Shown: positions 27,209-35,192 of the stretch, piece after piece
How the letters are laid out: each line of letters opens with the position of its first letter
Numbering within the stretch: position 1 is the stretch's first letter
From: Moraxella oblonga NBRC 102422
GTDB lineage: Bacteria > Pseudomonadota > Gammaproteobacteria > Pseudomonadales > Moraxellaceae
DNA: 64,000 bases
NCBI RefSeq assembly: GCF_001598275.1
Contig: NZ_BCYQ01000011.1
Span: forward strand, 1 to 64,000
Direction of reading: 5' to 3'
Program-made: the position numbers and the translations under genes
Notes under the pieces: model-generated
Databases searched by the model: none
Told to the model about the DNA's origin: nothing
The model's input: only the letters and a program-made list of their open reading frames with translations

Positions 27209-27250
27209 TTTACAATGATGCTAAACTGTGTTATGATGATTGATATATCA
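27209..27250 (+). promoter_or_regulatory. Promoter and palindromic operator of tacA-tacT
   Basis: TTTACA (27209-27214), 17-base spacer, TATGAT (27232-27237). A perfect 10-bp palindrome TGATATATCA (27241-27250) covers the expected start site, where a ribbon-helix-helix antitoxin would be expected to bind. Confidence 0.65.
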
Positions 27251-27266
27251 AAAAAAGAGAAAGACG

Positions 27267-27536
27267 ATGATTTTAGAGGTTGCTCCCCACACCGCCCAAT
27301 TAGTTACCGAATACGCCCAAAAACAAGGGGTCTCGGTTGATGAATTTTTATTGCAAGCGGTTGGTAACGAAGTGCAAGGTTTTGATTTTATTGAAAAAGA
27401 TGGGATTGATAGTAATGAAACCATTGGCATTAGCCAAACGGCTTTTAACCGTTTAAATGCGTGGCTTGATGAGCCAGCAGCCCCAAACCCAAAATTACAA
27501 AGATTACTCAAAGAATTTGGGGGCTTGGGTGTATAA
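27267..27536 (+). CDS. DUF1778 (TacA-type) antitoxin
   Basis: 89 residues from ATG 27267, chosen over an upstream TTG because of the GAGAAAG ribosome site. It begins with a ribbon-helix-helix-like part (MILEVAPHTAQLVTEYAQKQ...VSVDEFLL) and ends with the toxin-neutralising tail typical of DUF1778, FNRLNAWLDEPAAPNPKLQ. Such antitoxins block a GNAT toxin and repress their own promoter. The stop overlaps the toxin start by eight bases. Confidence 0.85.
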   Translation: MILEVAPHTAQLVTEYAQKQGVSVDEFLLQAVGNEVQGFDFIEKDGIDSNETIGISQTAFNRLNAWLDEPAAPNPKLQRLLKEFGGLGV

Positions 27537-27990
27537 AATTGAACTGCTGGGCAAGCACCACAACAAAGCCAATTTTGACTGTGGTAATGAGGCTCTCAAT
27601 CGTTACCTGCACACAATGGCAAATCAACACGCCAAAAAGGGTGTTAGTCGCACCCATATTTTAACCAATGCCGATGATGAGATTTTGGGCTTTTACACCC
27701 TATCGGCGGTGAGTGTGGATAACCCAAACATTAAAGGTATGCCTCATTCTTTACCAAGCGTGTTACTGGGACGACTGGCAGTCAGTCGCTTTCATCAAAA
27801 ACAAGGACACGCCCAACGACTGATGGTAAATGCCATTGAACGAGTAATCAAAGCCAGCCTTGATATCGGCATTTGTTTTTTAGTTGTGGATTTAAAATAT
27901 CAAGGCTTAGTTGCCTTTTATGAACAATTTGGTTTTGAGTTGTTTGACGATAATTTAAGAATGTACCTAAAAATCAATGACATCGCTTAG
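27529..27990 (+). CDS. GNAT acetyltransferase toxin (TacT-type)
   Basis: 153 residues starting from GTG 27529 inside the antitoxin's last codons. Family features are ELLGKHHNKANFDCGNEALN near 4-23, GFYTLSAVSV, LLGRLAVSRFHQKQGHAQRL (acetyl-CoA loop, Q-x-x-G-x-A) and FYEQFGF with the catalytic Tyr near the end. TacT-like toxins acetylate the amino group of charged aminoacyl-tRNA and stop translation. The frame is open upstream of the chosen start, but nothing there looks like the family. Confidence 0.85.
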   Translation: MYKIELLGKHHNKANFDCGNEALNRYLHTMANQHAKKGVSRTHILTNADDEILGFYTLSAVSVDNPNIKGMPHSLPSVLLGRLAVSRFHQKQGHAQRLMVNAIERVIKASLDIGICFLVVDLKYQGLVAFYEQFGFELFDDNLRMYLKINDIA

Positions 27991-28058
27991 CTTGCTTGGG
28001 AATAACACCCCAAGTTAGCCCCCTATCATCGTTTGCTTACAAAATTTTTTAAATTTTT

Positions 28059-28089
28059 ATTTCTGTAAATACAGAAATTATTGTATAAT
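28059..28089 (+). promoter_or_regulatory. Palindromic operator overlapping promoter of DUF2269-DCC-SDR unit
   Basis: ATTTCTGTA (28059-28067) and TACAGAAAT (28070-28078), 9-bp perfect arms around AA, then TATAAT at 28084-28089. The palindrome takes the place of the -35, so a bound repressor would block polymerase. The spacing inside CTGT-ACAG is four bases, not the eight of an E. coli LexA box. Confidence 0.6.
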
Positions 28090-28117
28090 AGAGCAAATCC
28101 CAATTTGGAACATCAAA

Positions 28118-28597
28118 ATGGACAGTCTTGCCCTTTACCACCTTATTAAAACCTTGCATATTTTATCGGCAATGGTCATCATCGGCACAGGCTTTGGCAC
28201 GGCATTTTATTTGTTTGTTACCAACCGTAGCGGTAGCGTCCCTGCCCAATCGGTGGTCAGCTACTGGGTGTGCAAGGCGGACTTTTGGTTTACCACACCG
28301 TGTGTGTTTTTTCAGTTTTTTTCAGGACTTTGGCTAATGCACGCCATCAAAATGCCATTTTCCGCCACTTGGATTTGGGCAAGCCTTGTGCTATTTTTCT
28401 TTTGTGGAGCGTTGTGGCTTCCTGTGGTGGTCTGGCAACTTAAAATGCGTGATATTGCCAAAAAAGCGTGCGATAATGGCGAAACAACCCTACCCTAAAG
28501 TTATTGGCAATACGCCAAAAAATGGGAGCTGTTTGGTTATCCTGCCTTTTTGGCGACAATGGGCATTGTGTTTTTAATGGTATTTAAACCGATGTAG
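28118..28597 (+). pseudogene. DUF2269 membrane protein with in-frame TAA
   Basis: Codons 1-126 encode a DUF2269-like integral membrane protein: LIKTLHILSAMVIIGTGFGTAF, FWFTTPCVFFQFFSGLWLM, WIWASLVLFFFCGALWLPVV. A TAA stands at 28496-28498, but the same frame continues for 32 codons with the family's usual last segment (YWQYAKKWELFGYPAF and a final hydrophobic helix FLATMGIVFLMVF) up to TAG at 28595. So the gene carries one nonsense change, plausibly CAA to TAA, and the protein would lose its last helix. It may be a recent pseudogene, a sequencing error, or partly functional. Confidence 0.75.
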
Positions 28598-28603
28598 GAA
28601 AAT

Positions 28604-29047
28604 ATGATGAATAAATATCCTATTTTTAAAGTAACTTTTTTATATACGCTCATTGGTGGTTTTATTGGCGGAATATTATTGGCAATTTCTATTTTTATGG
28701 GTGAGCTTGATGGAATTTCCGAAATTTTTGAATTTATTGGTTCGGTTATTGGTTTTGGATTGCTTGGTATTTTGTTTGGTGGTATTCCTGCTGGCTTGAC
28801 AGGCTATGCCATTAGCCGATTCAACTTATATAAAAATATCAAAAAACATTATCCCATAATGGCACTCATTGGTTTTATATTATCCGCCATTTATGTTGTT
28901 CCGCTCTTTGCATTGATAGATGGTATAAAGTCTGATGAATGGAACACGGTTTTTACTTTTATGGGAGCTTTTGGAATTATTGGGGCAATTTCGGCAATCA
29001 TTACAGGTTTTATTGTTTTGCCAAAATATTTAAATCGAGTGGAATAA
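28604..29047 (+). CDS. Small four-helix membrane protein (third paralogue)
   Basis: 147 residues with about four hydrophobic segments. It shares with the two genes at 23775 and 24253 the order IGGFIGGILLA, FGGIPAGLTGYAISRFNLY, then a Gly-rich helix and an LPK ending (FIVLPKYL). ATG 28604 and 28607 are both possible; an AGGA at 28596 favours the second. It follows the broken DUF2269 gene by six bases and precedes the DCC pair by four. Confidence 0.72.
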   Translation: MMNKYPIFKVTFLYTLIGGFIGGILLAISIFMGELDGISEIFEFIGSVIGFGLLGILFGGIPAGLTGYAISRFNLYKNIKKHYPIMALIGFILSAIYVVPLFALIDGIKSDEWNTVFTFMGAFGIIGAISAIITGFIVLPKYLNRVE

Positions 29048-29051
29048 TTTT

Positions 29052-29495
29052 ATGATTACCCTATATTATGACAATTCGTGCATTCTTTGTACCACCAATG
29101 CCATCACAATGCAACAAAAAGCCCCTAACAAAATTACCATTATTCCAAAAGATGATGCCATAGACCTATTGGCAAAATACAACATCACAGAATTGGATAT
29201 AATGACTTATGTCGTAGTACAAGATGAATTTGGGCAAATGCACAAGGGAATGAATGCGGTCAGGCTTTTATATAAAACCGCCAATATTCCTTTTCATTCA
29301 TTGCTTTATTTTCCAATCATCAAACAAATAAGCAATGTTATTTATCCCATTATTGCCAAAAATAGATACAGAACCCCAAAATGGCTTATCAGGCTTATTT
29401 ATGGTAGGGTTGCCAATTCTTGTGAAAATGGCGTTTGCCATATTGACCCAAAATTAAGAGCCAACATTAAAGAAAATCAAGCGGAGAATAAATAA
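29052..29495 (+). CDS. DCC family thiol-disulfide oxidoreductase-like protein, copy 1
   Basis: 147 residues of the DUF393 (DCC) family. A thioredoxin-like start YYDNSCILCTT has a CxxC at Cys11 and Cys14 (the family name comes from the usual D-x-x-C-x-x-C). GMNAVRLLYKTA is the second family block. The C terminus carries another Cys pair in SCENGVCHI. Likely a cytoplasmic redox or thiol-exchange protein; its partner is unknown. Tandem with a second copy. Confidence 0.88.
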   Translation: MITLYYDNSCILCTTNAITMQQKAPNKITIIPKDDAIDLLAKYNITELDIMTYVVVQDEFGQMHKGMNAVRLLYKTANIPFHSLLYFPIIKQISNVIYPIIAKNRYRTPKWLIRLIYGRVANSCENGVCHIDPKLRANIKENQAENK

Positions 29496-29914
29496 TGATT
29501 ACCGTCTTTTATGATGATGATTGCCCGATTTGTCAAAGTGAAATTACACATTTAACCGCCAAAAATCCTGATAAAATCATTGGCATTCCTGTTAAAAATG
29601 CTCTTGATGAATTAAATCAAGCAGGTATTGATAAAATAGAGGCACTCACTTATTTGTGTATCAAAGATGATAAAGGTCATTTCTATAAAGGCATAGAGGC
29701 GGTAAGACTACTACACCAAACCGCCAATAGCGAATTTGCCCTTATTTTAGACTTACCCATCATTAAACCAATGAGCGAATTGATTTATCCAATCTTTGCC
29801 AAACACCGTTATAAAATTCCAAAATGGATTGCCCATTTACTCTTTGGTAAGCCAAAGGTTCATTGTGAAAATGGCGTTTGTCATATTAACCCAAAAGATA
29901 GAATCAACCAATGA
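29495..29914 (+). CDS. DCC family thiol-disulfide oxidoreductase-like protein, copy 2
   Basis: 139 residues, a clear tandem duplicate of the preceding gene: FYDDDCPICQS with CxxC, GIEAVRLLHQTA, LPIIKPMSELIYPI and a CENGVCHI ending. This copy retains the full D-x-x-C-x-x-C. Its ATG shares a base with the previous stop and its end overlaps the SDR gene by four bases, so the three are translated as a coupled set. Confidence 0.88.
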   Translation: MITVFYDDDCPICQSEITHLTAKNPDKIIGIPVKNALDELNQAGIDKIEALTYLCIKDDKGHFYKGIEAVRLLHQTANSEFALILDLPIIKPMSELIYPIFAKHRYKIPKWIAHLLFGKPKVHCENGVCHINPKDRINQ

Positions 29915-30759
29915 AAATTTTATTACTTGGTTCATCGGGTTTTATTGGTCGGCATTTATTAAAGGCTTGTCAGCAAAATAACTTTTTGGTGATTTGCCCC
30001 ACTTCAAAAGAGCTGGATTTTTTAAATCCTAATGATGAAGTTTTTAAAGATTTATTAAAAGACATTGATGTTATCATCAATACAGTTGGCATAATGAGCC
30101 GTGATAAACAGTTAATGCAAACAGTGCATTGTGATACCCCTATTTTATTTGCCAAAATCGCCAAAGATTATGCCAATGATTTTAATAAAAAAATTCAATG
30201 GCTAAATTTATCCGCACTTGGGGCGGATGAAAATAGCGATGTGGCATTTGTAAAAAGTAAAGGGCAAGGCGATAAGGGTGTTTTGGCATTAGCCGATGAC
30301 TATTTTAAAGTTAGCATTGTCCGTCCATCTTTGATTTATGGCGATGGTGGAGCAAGTACCAAATTATTTTTACAATTAGCCAAATTCCCCATTTTACCAT
30401 TACCAAAGGGCGGAAATTTTAACATTCAGCCTGTACACGCCGATGATGTGGTATTGGGCATTGTTACATTGATTGGCAATTATCATTATCCCAATATTAT
30501 CAATTTTACAGGCAATCAAATTTTGACTTTAAAAGACTATTTGATACTATTAAGAAAAAACCATTATCAAAAAGATAAAGCCATTATTATTTCAATGCCC
30601 TTTTTTATTGCCAAAATCGGTGCGTTGATATTGCAAAATTTTACCAATTTAATCAGTATAGATAGCCTGACTTTATTAAAAAATGGCAATGTGGCGGATA
30701 ATGGGGTGTTTAAAGCTCTAATTAAACAATCTCCATTATCCATTCACAAATTTACTTAA
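29911..30759 (+). CDS. NAD(P)-binding SDR / NmrA-like protein
   Basis: 282 residues with an N-terminal GSSGFIGRHLL Rossmann motif (7-17), INTVGIM near 58-64, NLSALGADENSDVAFVKSKG near 95-114 and IVRPSLIYGDGG near 132-143. This is the atypical SDR type (complex I NDUFA9-like or YbjT-like). In many relatives the same domain is fused to a DoxX-like membrane part; here that part is absent and a separate DoxX-like gene lies 2.7 kb upstream. Confidence 0.82.
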   Translation: MKILLLGSSGFIGRHLLKACQQNNFLVICPTSKELDFLNPNDEVFKDLLKDIDVIINTVGIMSRDKQLMQTVHCDTPILFAKIAKDYANDFNKKIQWLNLSALGADENSDVAFVKSKGQGDKGVLALADDYFKVSIVRPSLIYGDGGASTKLFLQLAKFPILPLPKGGNFNIQPVHADDVVLGIVTLIGNYHYPNIINFTGNQILTLKDYLILLRKNHYQKDKAIIISMPFFIAKIGALILQNFTNLISIDSLTLLKNGNVADNGVFKALIKQSPLSIHKFT

Positions 30760-31169
30760 TGTGATTTTTTATGTTTAACAGCTGTCATGATTAACACCAA
30801 TAAACCCGTTAATATCGCTACAACTCCTGATAAAATAATACCTGTAATGACCGTTAAAGCAAACCCAACAAATAACCCACCTTCACCAATTGTCCCAACC
30901 ATAGATGTTGCCACCAAACCTGCCCATATATCCACTATCCCAATAGATTGGGTCATAGCTCGTATGATAACACCATTTAATAAAGATTTTTGCAAGATGT
31001 GATTATTGCTTTTTATGGCATGATTATCAATCATTACATAAATAGGAATAAATATACAAATTCCCAATATCACACCCAAATCATAAGACCAATCATTACC
31101 CAAATTGGCAAATACCAATCCCAAAATAGCATTTACCCAAACCAACGCCGTCCATTTGACCCACAACAT
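30756..31169 (-). CDS. Unknown four-helix membrane protein
   Basis: 137 residues, convergent with and overlapping the SDR gene by four bases. Four hydrophobic segments (about 5-22, 28-50, 82-98 and 103-130), the last pair Gly/Val/Ile-rich. A polar loop with DNHAIKSNNHIL links the halves. Not clearly related to the three + strand small membrane proteins. No recognised family. Confidence 0.6.
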   Translation of the reverse strand: MLWVKWTALVWVNAILGLVFANLGNDWSYDLGVILGICIFIPIYVMIDNHAIKSNNHILQKSLLNGVIIRAMTQSIGIVDIWAGLVATSMVGTIGEGGLFVGFALTVITGIILSGVVAILTGLLVLIMTAVKHKKSH

Positions 31170-31325
31170 AATATTGACCTCATAAAAAAATATAACATCA
31201 TTATAACAAGCTCAATCAGCTTGAATTATGGAAAAATTATGAAAAAGAACTATGAATTTATAATTTTTCATCTTATCATAAATATTTTTCATCTAAAATT
31301 TTTCCCTTTTTGCACAAAAATGGCG

Positions 31326-31331
31326 TATAAT
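31326..31331 (+). promoter_or_regulatory. -10 box of the metK leader
   Basis: Perfect TATAAT about 155 bases before metK. A TTGCAC at 31310-31315 is only 10 bases upstream and cannot be its -35; the real -35 region (about 31302-31308) is weak. Transcription would start near 31338, just before the structured leader. The part from 31170 to 31300 is AT-rich with nothing else seen. Confidence 0.5.
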
Positions 31332-31370
31332 TTTCCACCAAATATCTATTTGAAACCAAGATATTCTCGC

Positions 31371-31463
31371 CTTACGACGTCAGAGCCTTGCTCATTCTGT
31401 CAAGCCTAGATTTGCCATGCTCAGGCAAATGATGAAAAGCCACCAGAATGTCGTAAGTTTTTT
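31371..31463 (+). promoter_or_regulatory. Structured RNA leader / possible attenuator before metK
   Basis: Four helices can be drawn. P1: CTTACGAC (31371-31378) with GTCGTAAG (31450-31457). P2: GAGC (31383-31386) with GCTC (31390-31393). P3: ATTCTG (31394-31399) with CAGAAT (31444-31449). P4: ATTTGCC (31410-31416) with GGCAAAT (31424-31430), loop ATGCTCA. The 3' strands of P3 and P1 are contiguous (14 bases) and end directly in T6 (31458-31463), as in an intrinsic terminator. The loop of P4 repeats GCTC and could pair with the GAGC of P2. It does not look like the SAM-I consensus. A SAM-sensing or autoregulatory element is inference. Confidence 0.6.
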
Positions 31464-31484
31464 AACTTATCAAGATGAAATTTT

Positions 31485-32651
31485 ATGAATTATCAACTAT
31501 TTACCTCCGAATCCGTCTCCGAAGGACACCCAGACAAAATGGCTGACCAAATCTCGGACGCCATTTTGGACGCCATTTTGACCCAAGACAAGGATGCTCG
31601 TGTGGCGTGCGAAACCTTAACTAAAACAGGGGCAGTGGTACTGGCAGGAGAGATTACCACCACTGCCAACATTGATGTAGAAAAAGTAGTGCGTGAAACG
31701 GTCAATAAAATTGGCTATAACCACTCTGATTTGGGCTTTGATGGGTCTAGCTGTGCGGTCATCAATATGATTGGCAAGCAGTCACCAGAGATTGCCCAAG
31801 GTGTGGATAGACAACGCCCAGAAGATCAAGGAGCAGGCGACCAAGGTTTGATGTTTGGCTACGCTTGCAACGAGACAGATGTACTCATGCCTGCCCCCAT
31901 ACAGCTATCGCATCGCCTCATGGAAAAACAGGCACAGCTACGCAAAAATGGTACACTCTCATGGCTACGCCCAGACGCAAAAGCCCAAGTCAGCCTACGC
32001 TACGATGACAACCATTGCCCACTAGCGGTGGACGCACTCGTACTCTCCACCCAACACGCCCCAGAAATTAGTCAGACAGATTTGCACGAAGCAGTCATGG
32101 AAGAAATCATCAAGAAAGTCATTCCTAGCGAGCTTCTACACGCTGGCACAAAATACCACATCAATCCCACAGGCAAATTTGTCATTGGTGGTCCTGTGGG
32201 CGATGCTGGCTTAACAGGACGCAAAATCATCGTGGATACCTATGGTGGCATGGCTCGTCATGGTGGTGGAGCATTCTCTGGTAAAGACCCATCCAAGGTA
32301 GATAGAAGTGCCGCCTATGCAGGTCGCTATGTCGCCAAAAACCTAGTGGCAGCAGGGCTTGCCGACCGTATTGAAGTACAAGTATCCTACGCTATTGGTG
32401 TGGCTGAACCCACCTCTATTTCGGTGAACACTTTTGGCACAGGCAAGGTTTCCAACGATGAAATCATTCGCCTCATTCGCACTCATTTTGACTTGCGTCC
32501 CTATGGCATCACTCGTATGCTAAATCTCCTACAACCCATGTATGAAATCACGGCAAGTTATGGGCATTTTGGCAGACATGGTACAGACAATGCCTTTACT
32601 TGGGAGAAAACTGACAAAGTAGAAGCGATTAAAGCAGATACAAATTGGTAA
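31485..32651 (+). CDS. metK: S-adenosylmethionine synthase
   Basis: Makes S-adenosylmethionine from methionine and ATP; cytoplasmic homotetramer. 388 residues. Signature residues are His15 and Asp17 in SEGHPDK near the N terminus, [12 protein letters not shown] near 117-128, and [19 protein letters not shown] near 260-278, with the P-loop-like lysines. The ribosome site is poor (AAGATG). Preceded by an unusual structured leader and followed by a strong terminator, so it seems to be a single-gene unit. Confidence 0.98.
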   Translation: MNYQLFTSESVSEGHPDKMADQISDAILDAILTQDKDARVACETLTKTGAVVLAGEITTTANIDVEKVVRETVNKIGYNHSDLGFDGSSCAVINMIGKQSPEIAQGVDRQRPEDQGAGDQGLMFGYACNETDVLMPAPIQLSHRLMEKQAQLRKNGTLSWLRPDAKAQVSLRYDDNHCPLAVDALVLSTQHAPEISQTDLHEAVMEEIIKKVIPSELLHAGTKYHINPTGKFVIGGPVGDAGLTGRKIIVDTYGGMARHGGGAFSGKDPSKVDRSAAYAGRYVAKNLVAAGLADRIEVQVSYAIGVAEPTSISVNTFGTGKVSNDEIIRLIRTHFDLRPYGITRMLNLLQPMYEITASYGHFGRHGTDNAFTWEKTDKVEAIKADTNW

Positions 32652-32681
32652 TTTTACCCAACTGATGAACTATGATACAAT

Positions 32682-32711
32682 AAAAGCTAGTCCATGACTG
32701 GCTTTTATTTT
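32682..32711 (+). terminator. Terminator after metK
   Basis: AAAAGCTAGTC (32682-32692) with GACTGGCTTTT (32696-32706), 11 bp including one G-T, loop CAT, then ATTTT. Confidence 0.85.
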
Positions 32712-32730
32712 ACAATCTCTAAGGAATTTT

Positions 32731-33063
32731 ATGTCAAACTTAAATGAACAAATCAGTGAAAACACCGCTCAACTTCCCCAAGATGCCCACGCCTTTTTTG
32801 AGCGCGCGGACGAGGTGATTACTTTGGCAAATTCACAACTGTCGCCCACCTCACACGCAGGGCAAGTGGCAGCGTCCTTGACCTATGCGGCTGCCCGCTT
32901 TGCCGTGTCGGCAGCGAGTATCGGCTTTGTCAAAGGATCTGATTTTGCCAAAGAAAAATCAGAGATGATTGACTTTTATACCAAGCAGTACCAACAAATG
33001 CTTGCCGATAACATTGATGATTATGCCCAAAATTTTGAAAAATACACAGGCATTACAAAATAA
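32731..33063 (+). CDS. DUF3144 family protein
   Basis: 110 residues, acidic and helical, without signal or membrane segment. The pattern FFERADEVITLANSQL, VAASLTYAAARFAVSAAS near 45-62 and MIDFYTKQYQQMLADNIDDY near the C terminus fits the DUF3144 family of small gammaproteobacterial proteins of unknown role. Ribosome site AAGGA. Convergent with rnz, whose coding end lies 68 bases away. Confidence 0.8.
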   Translation: MSNLNEQISENTAQLPQDAHAFFERADEVITLANSQLSPTSHAGQVAASLTYAAARFAVSAASIGFVKGSDFAKEKSEMIDFYTKQYQQMLADNIDDYAQNFEKYTGITK

Positions 33064-33130
33064 ATCACACACATTTACCATCTGTCTTTGCTCATGATGA
33101 ATGGGCAAAGTTTACCAATCAAATCACCAT

Positions 33131-34132
33131 TTATTCAATCATCACCTGCAAAAAATCCTTTGCCAACACCAATTCCCCCTCATAATACCGACCAGCTTCG
33201 GCACGTACATGACCCATGTTTGGCAGATTAGAGGCTATATCTTCAAACAAGGCATATCTGGCACTAAAATGCGTCAAAATCAGCATGGGGATATGGTGTT
33301 TTTGGGCAAATTCTGCCACCATTTTAGCACTTGAATGCTTAGGGTCAAATCCACCTTGCTCCATAGGTTTGTGGATAATTCTTTGCATGATATCATGCGT
33401 ATAAGTCGCTTCGTGAACTAAAGCTTTTGCTCCTTGCACCGCTTGGGCAAGCAAATCTGGTGTATCGTTATCGCCTGCAATGACAATTTTAAGCTTATTC
33501 TCCAAATGAACTTTATAATCATTAGCACAAATTTTCTTATTATCAATCATCACTTCATCAGATTTTAATATTTGATTCCAATATATGGTTGGTATTTTTT
33601 CGTGATTGAGTTTATCCACCAATAATTTATCTTTTTGTAAATATTGAATAATCTCAAAACCAAATGAACTAATACGATGTGATAATGTATGAATGTAAAT
33701 ATCAATATGATGATTATCGCCAAACGAGATGGTTAGATTTTGAGCCAAATAATCCTCAATACTTATAAATTCAATGGGGTAATTAAAGTACAACTCACTC
33801 ACTATTGTTAGCGTATCCAAAAGCTTGGCAATGGCTTTGGGAGCAATGATGGTTAAAGGCTTGGTACGTTTGTGCATTGCCAAACTTGCCAAAAGCCCAC
33901 CAAGCCCATAACAATGGTCGCCATGCGTATGCGTAATTAAGATGGCGGACAAATTAGTAATGGATAAATGACTTTTTAATAATTGGTGCTGAGTACCTTC
34001 ACCGCAATCCACCAATAACCAACCATGACGTTTGGCATGAATATCTGCCATACATTCTATCGCCAAAGCCGATGTATTTCTTTCACGTGTGGGAATACCA
34101 CTTGATGTGCCTAAAAAAGTCAAACGAAACAT
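33131..34132 (-). CDS. rnz: Ribonuclease Z (tRNase Z)
   Basis: Metallo-beta-lactamase-fold endonuclease that processes the 3' end of tRNA precursors. I start at the ATG giving FRLTFLGTSSGIPT, 333 residues; nine more codons are open upstream. Seen are DCGEGTQHQL near 46-55, the zinc motif HTHGDHCYGLGG near 70-81, an exosite-like stretch around 150-200, IAGDNDTP, HEATYTHD and the final zinc ligand in LILTHFSARY. Confidence 0.95.
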   Translation of the reverse strand: MFRLTFLGTSSGIPTRERNTSALAIECMADIHAKRHGWLLVDCGEGTQHQLLKSHLSITNLSAILITHTHGDHCYGLGGLLASLAMHKRTKPLTIIAPKAIAKLLDTLTIVSELYFNYPIEFISIEDYLAQNLTISFGDNHHIDIYIHTLSHRISSFGFEIIQYLQKDKLLVDKLNHEKIPTIYWNQILKSDEVMIDNKKICANDYKVHLENKLKIVIAGDNDTPDLLAQAVQGAKALVHEATYTHDIMQRIIHKPMEQGGFDPKHSSAKMVAEFAQKHHIPMLILTHFSARYALFEDIASNLPNMGHVRAEAGRYYEGELVLAKDFLQVMIE

Positions 34133-34255
34133 ATTACCATTCCAAAATAAAATTATCAAAATAAAAATAATGTTATAACAATGACAAAAATTTATTTTGC
34201 CAAAAACTCATAATTGTGTTATTTTAAACCAACTTTTTATTTAAGGATATTTTTG

Positions 34256-35170
34256 ATGAGTGCTTTAATCAAACTTAGTCATTATACCACCATCGTGGCA
34301 GATACAGGTGATTTAAATGCCATCAGACGCTTACGCCCAAAAGATGCCACCACCAACCCAAGCCTTGTAACATCAGCCCTACTCTCTGGTGAACATGACG
34401 ATTTAATACAACAAATCAAAGGGTTGGGACTGACCCAAGACGCAACCATTGACCGTTTGACCGCCGAACTTGGCAAACAGATCCTAAGCCACATAGATGG
34501 ACGTGTCTCTACCGAAGTGGACGCACGCCACTCATTTGATACCGACAAAACAGTCAAAAATGCCCTAGAATTTATTGAACTTTATGATAAATTAGGTGTG
34601 GATACCAGCCGTATTTTAATCAAAATCGCCTCAACATGGCAAGGCATCAAGTCTGCCGAAATCCTAGAAAAACAAGGCATTCATTGTAATCTCACCCTAC
34701 TATTTACCAACACTCAAGCCCGTGCCTGTGCAGATGCTGGCGTGAAACTCATCTCCCCCTTTGTGGGACGACTTACCGACTGGCAAAAAACACACGAAAA
34801 CAAACAACTAATTGATATTGCTGATGACTTGGGCGTAAATTCAGTCAAAAATATCTACCAATTTTACAAATTACACGGCTATGCCACCGAAATCATGGGA
34901 GCAAGTTTTCGCTCCACCGCCCAAATTCTGGCTTTGGCGGGCTGTGATTTGCTCACCATCTCACCTGCTTTACTTGATGAGTTGGCAAATATGGACGACC
35001 AAGTGATACGCCAATTAACACCCAGCAATAACCCCCTTGAACGCCCTACCCCAATTAGCGAAAAAGACTTTTACACACAACAAGATGACTCGCCATTAAA
35101 CACGCTATTACTCAAAGGTATTGACGGTTTTATTGACGCTCGCAACAAATTGACTCATCAGTTATTTTAA
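34256..35170 (+). CDS. tal: Transaldolase
   Basis: Moves a dihydroxyacetone unit between sugar phosphates in the pentose phosphate pathway. ATG 34256 was chosen because AAGGA lies eight bases before it, giving 304 residues; a 14-codon open stretch precedes it. Motifs are DATTNPSLV near 30-38, the Schiff-base Lys123 in ILIKIASTWQG, NLTLLF near 147 and SPFVGRLTDW. Slightly shorter than E. coli TalB (317). Confidence 0.96.
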   Translation: MSALIKLSHYTTIVADTGDLNAIRRLRPKDATTNPSLVTSALLSGEHDDLIQQIKGLGLTQDATIDRLTAELGKQILSHIDGRVSTEVDARHSFDTDKTVKNALEFIELYDKLGVDTSRILIKIASTWQGIKSAEILEKQGIHCNLTLLFTNTQARACADAGVKLISPFVGRLTDWQKTHENKQLIDIADDLGVNSVKNIYQFYKLHGYATEIMGASFRSTAQILALAGCDLLTISPALLDELANMDDQVIRQLTPSNNPLERPTPISEKDFYTQQDDSPLNTLLLKGIDGFIDARNKLTHQLF

Positions 35171-35192
35171 TTGGTTATCTTAGGACACTGCC

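Noticed and set aside
28059-28078. LexA (SOS) box
   Set aside because: The half-sites CTGT and ACAG are four bases apart, not eight, and no SOS gene follows.
28496-28498. Genetic-code change (TAA read as Gln)
   Set aside because: Many core genes in the window end at TAA directly before terminators or overlapping starts, so TAA is a normal stop here.
31310-31315. TTGCAC as -35 for the metK leader promoter
   Set aside because: Only 10 bases separate it from TATAAT at 31326; sigma-70 needs about 17.
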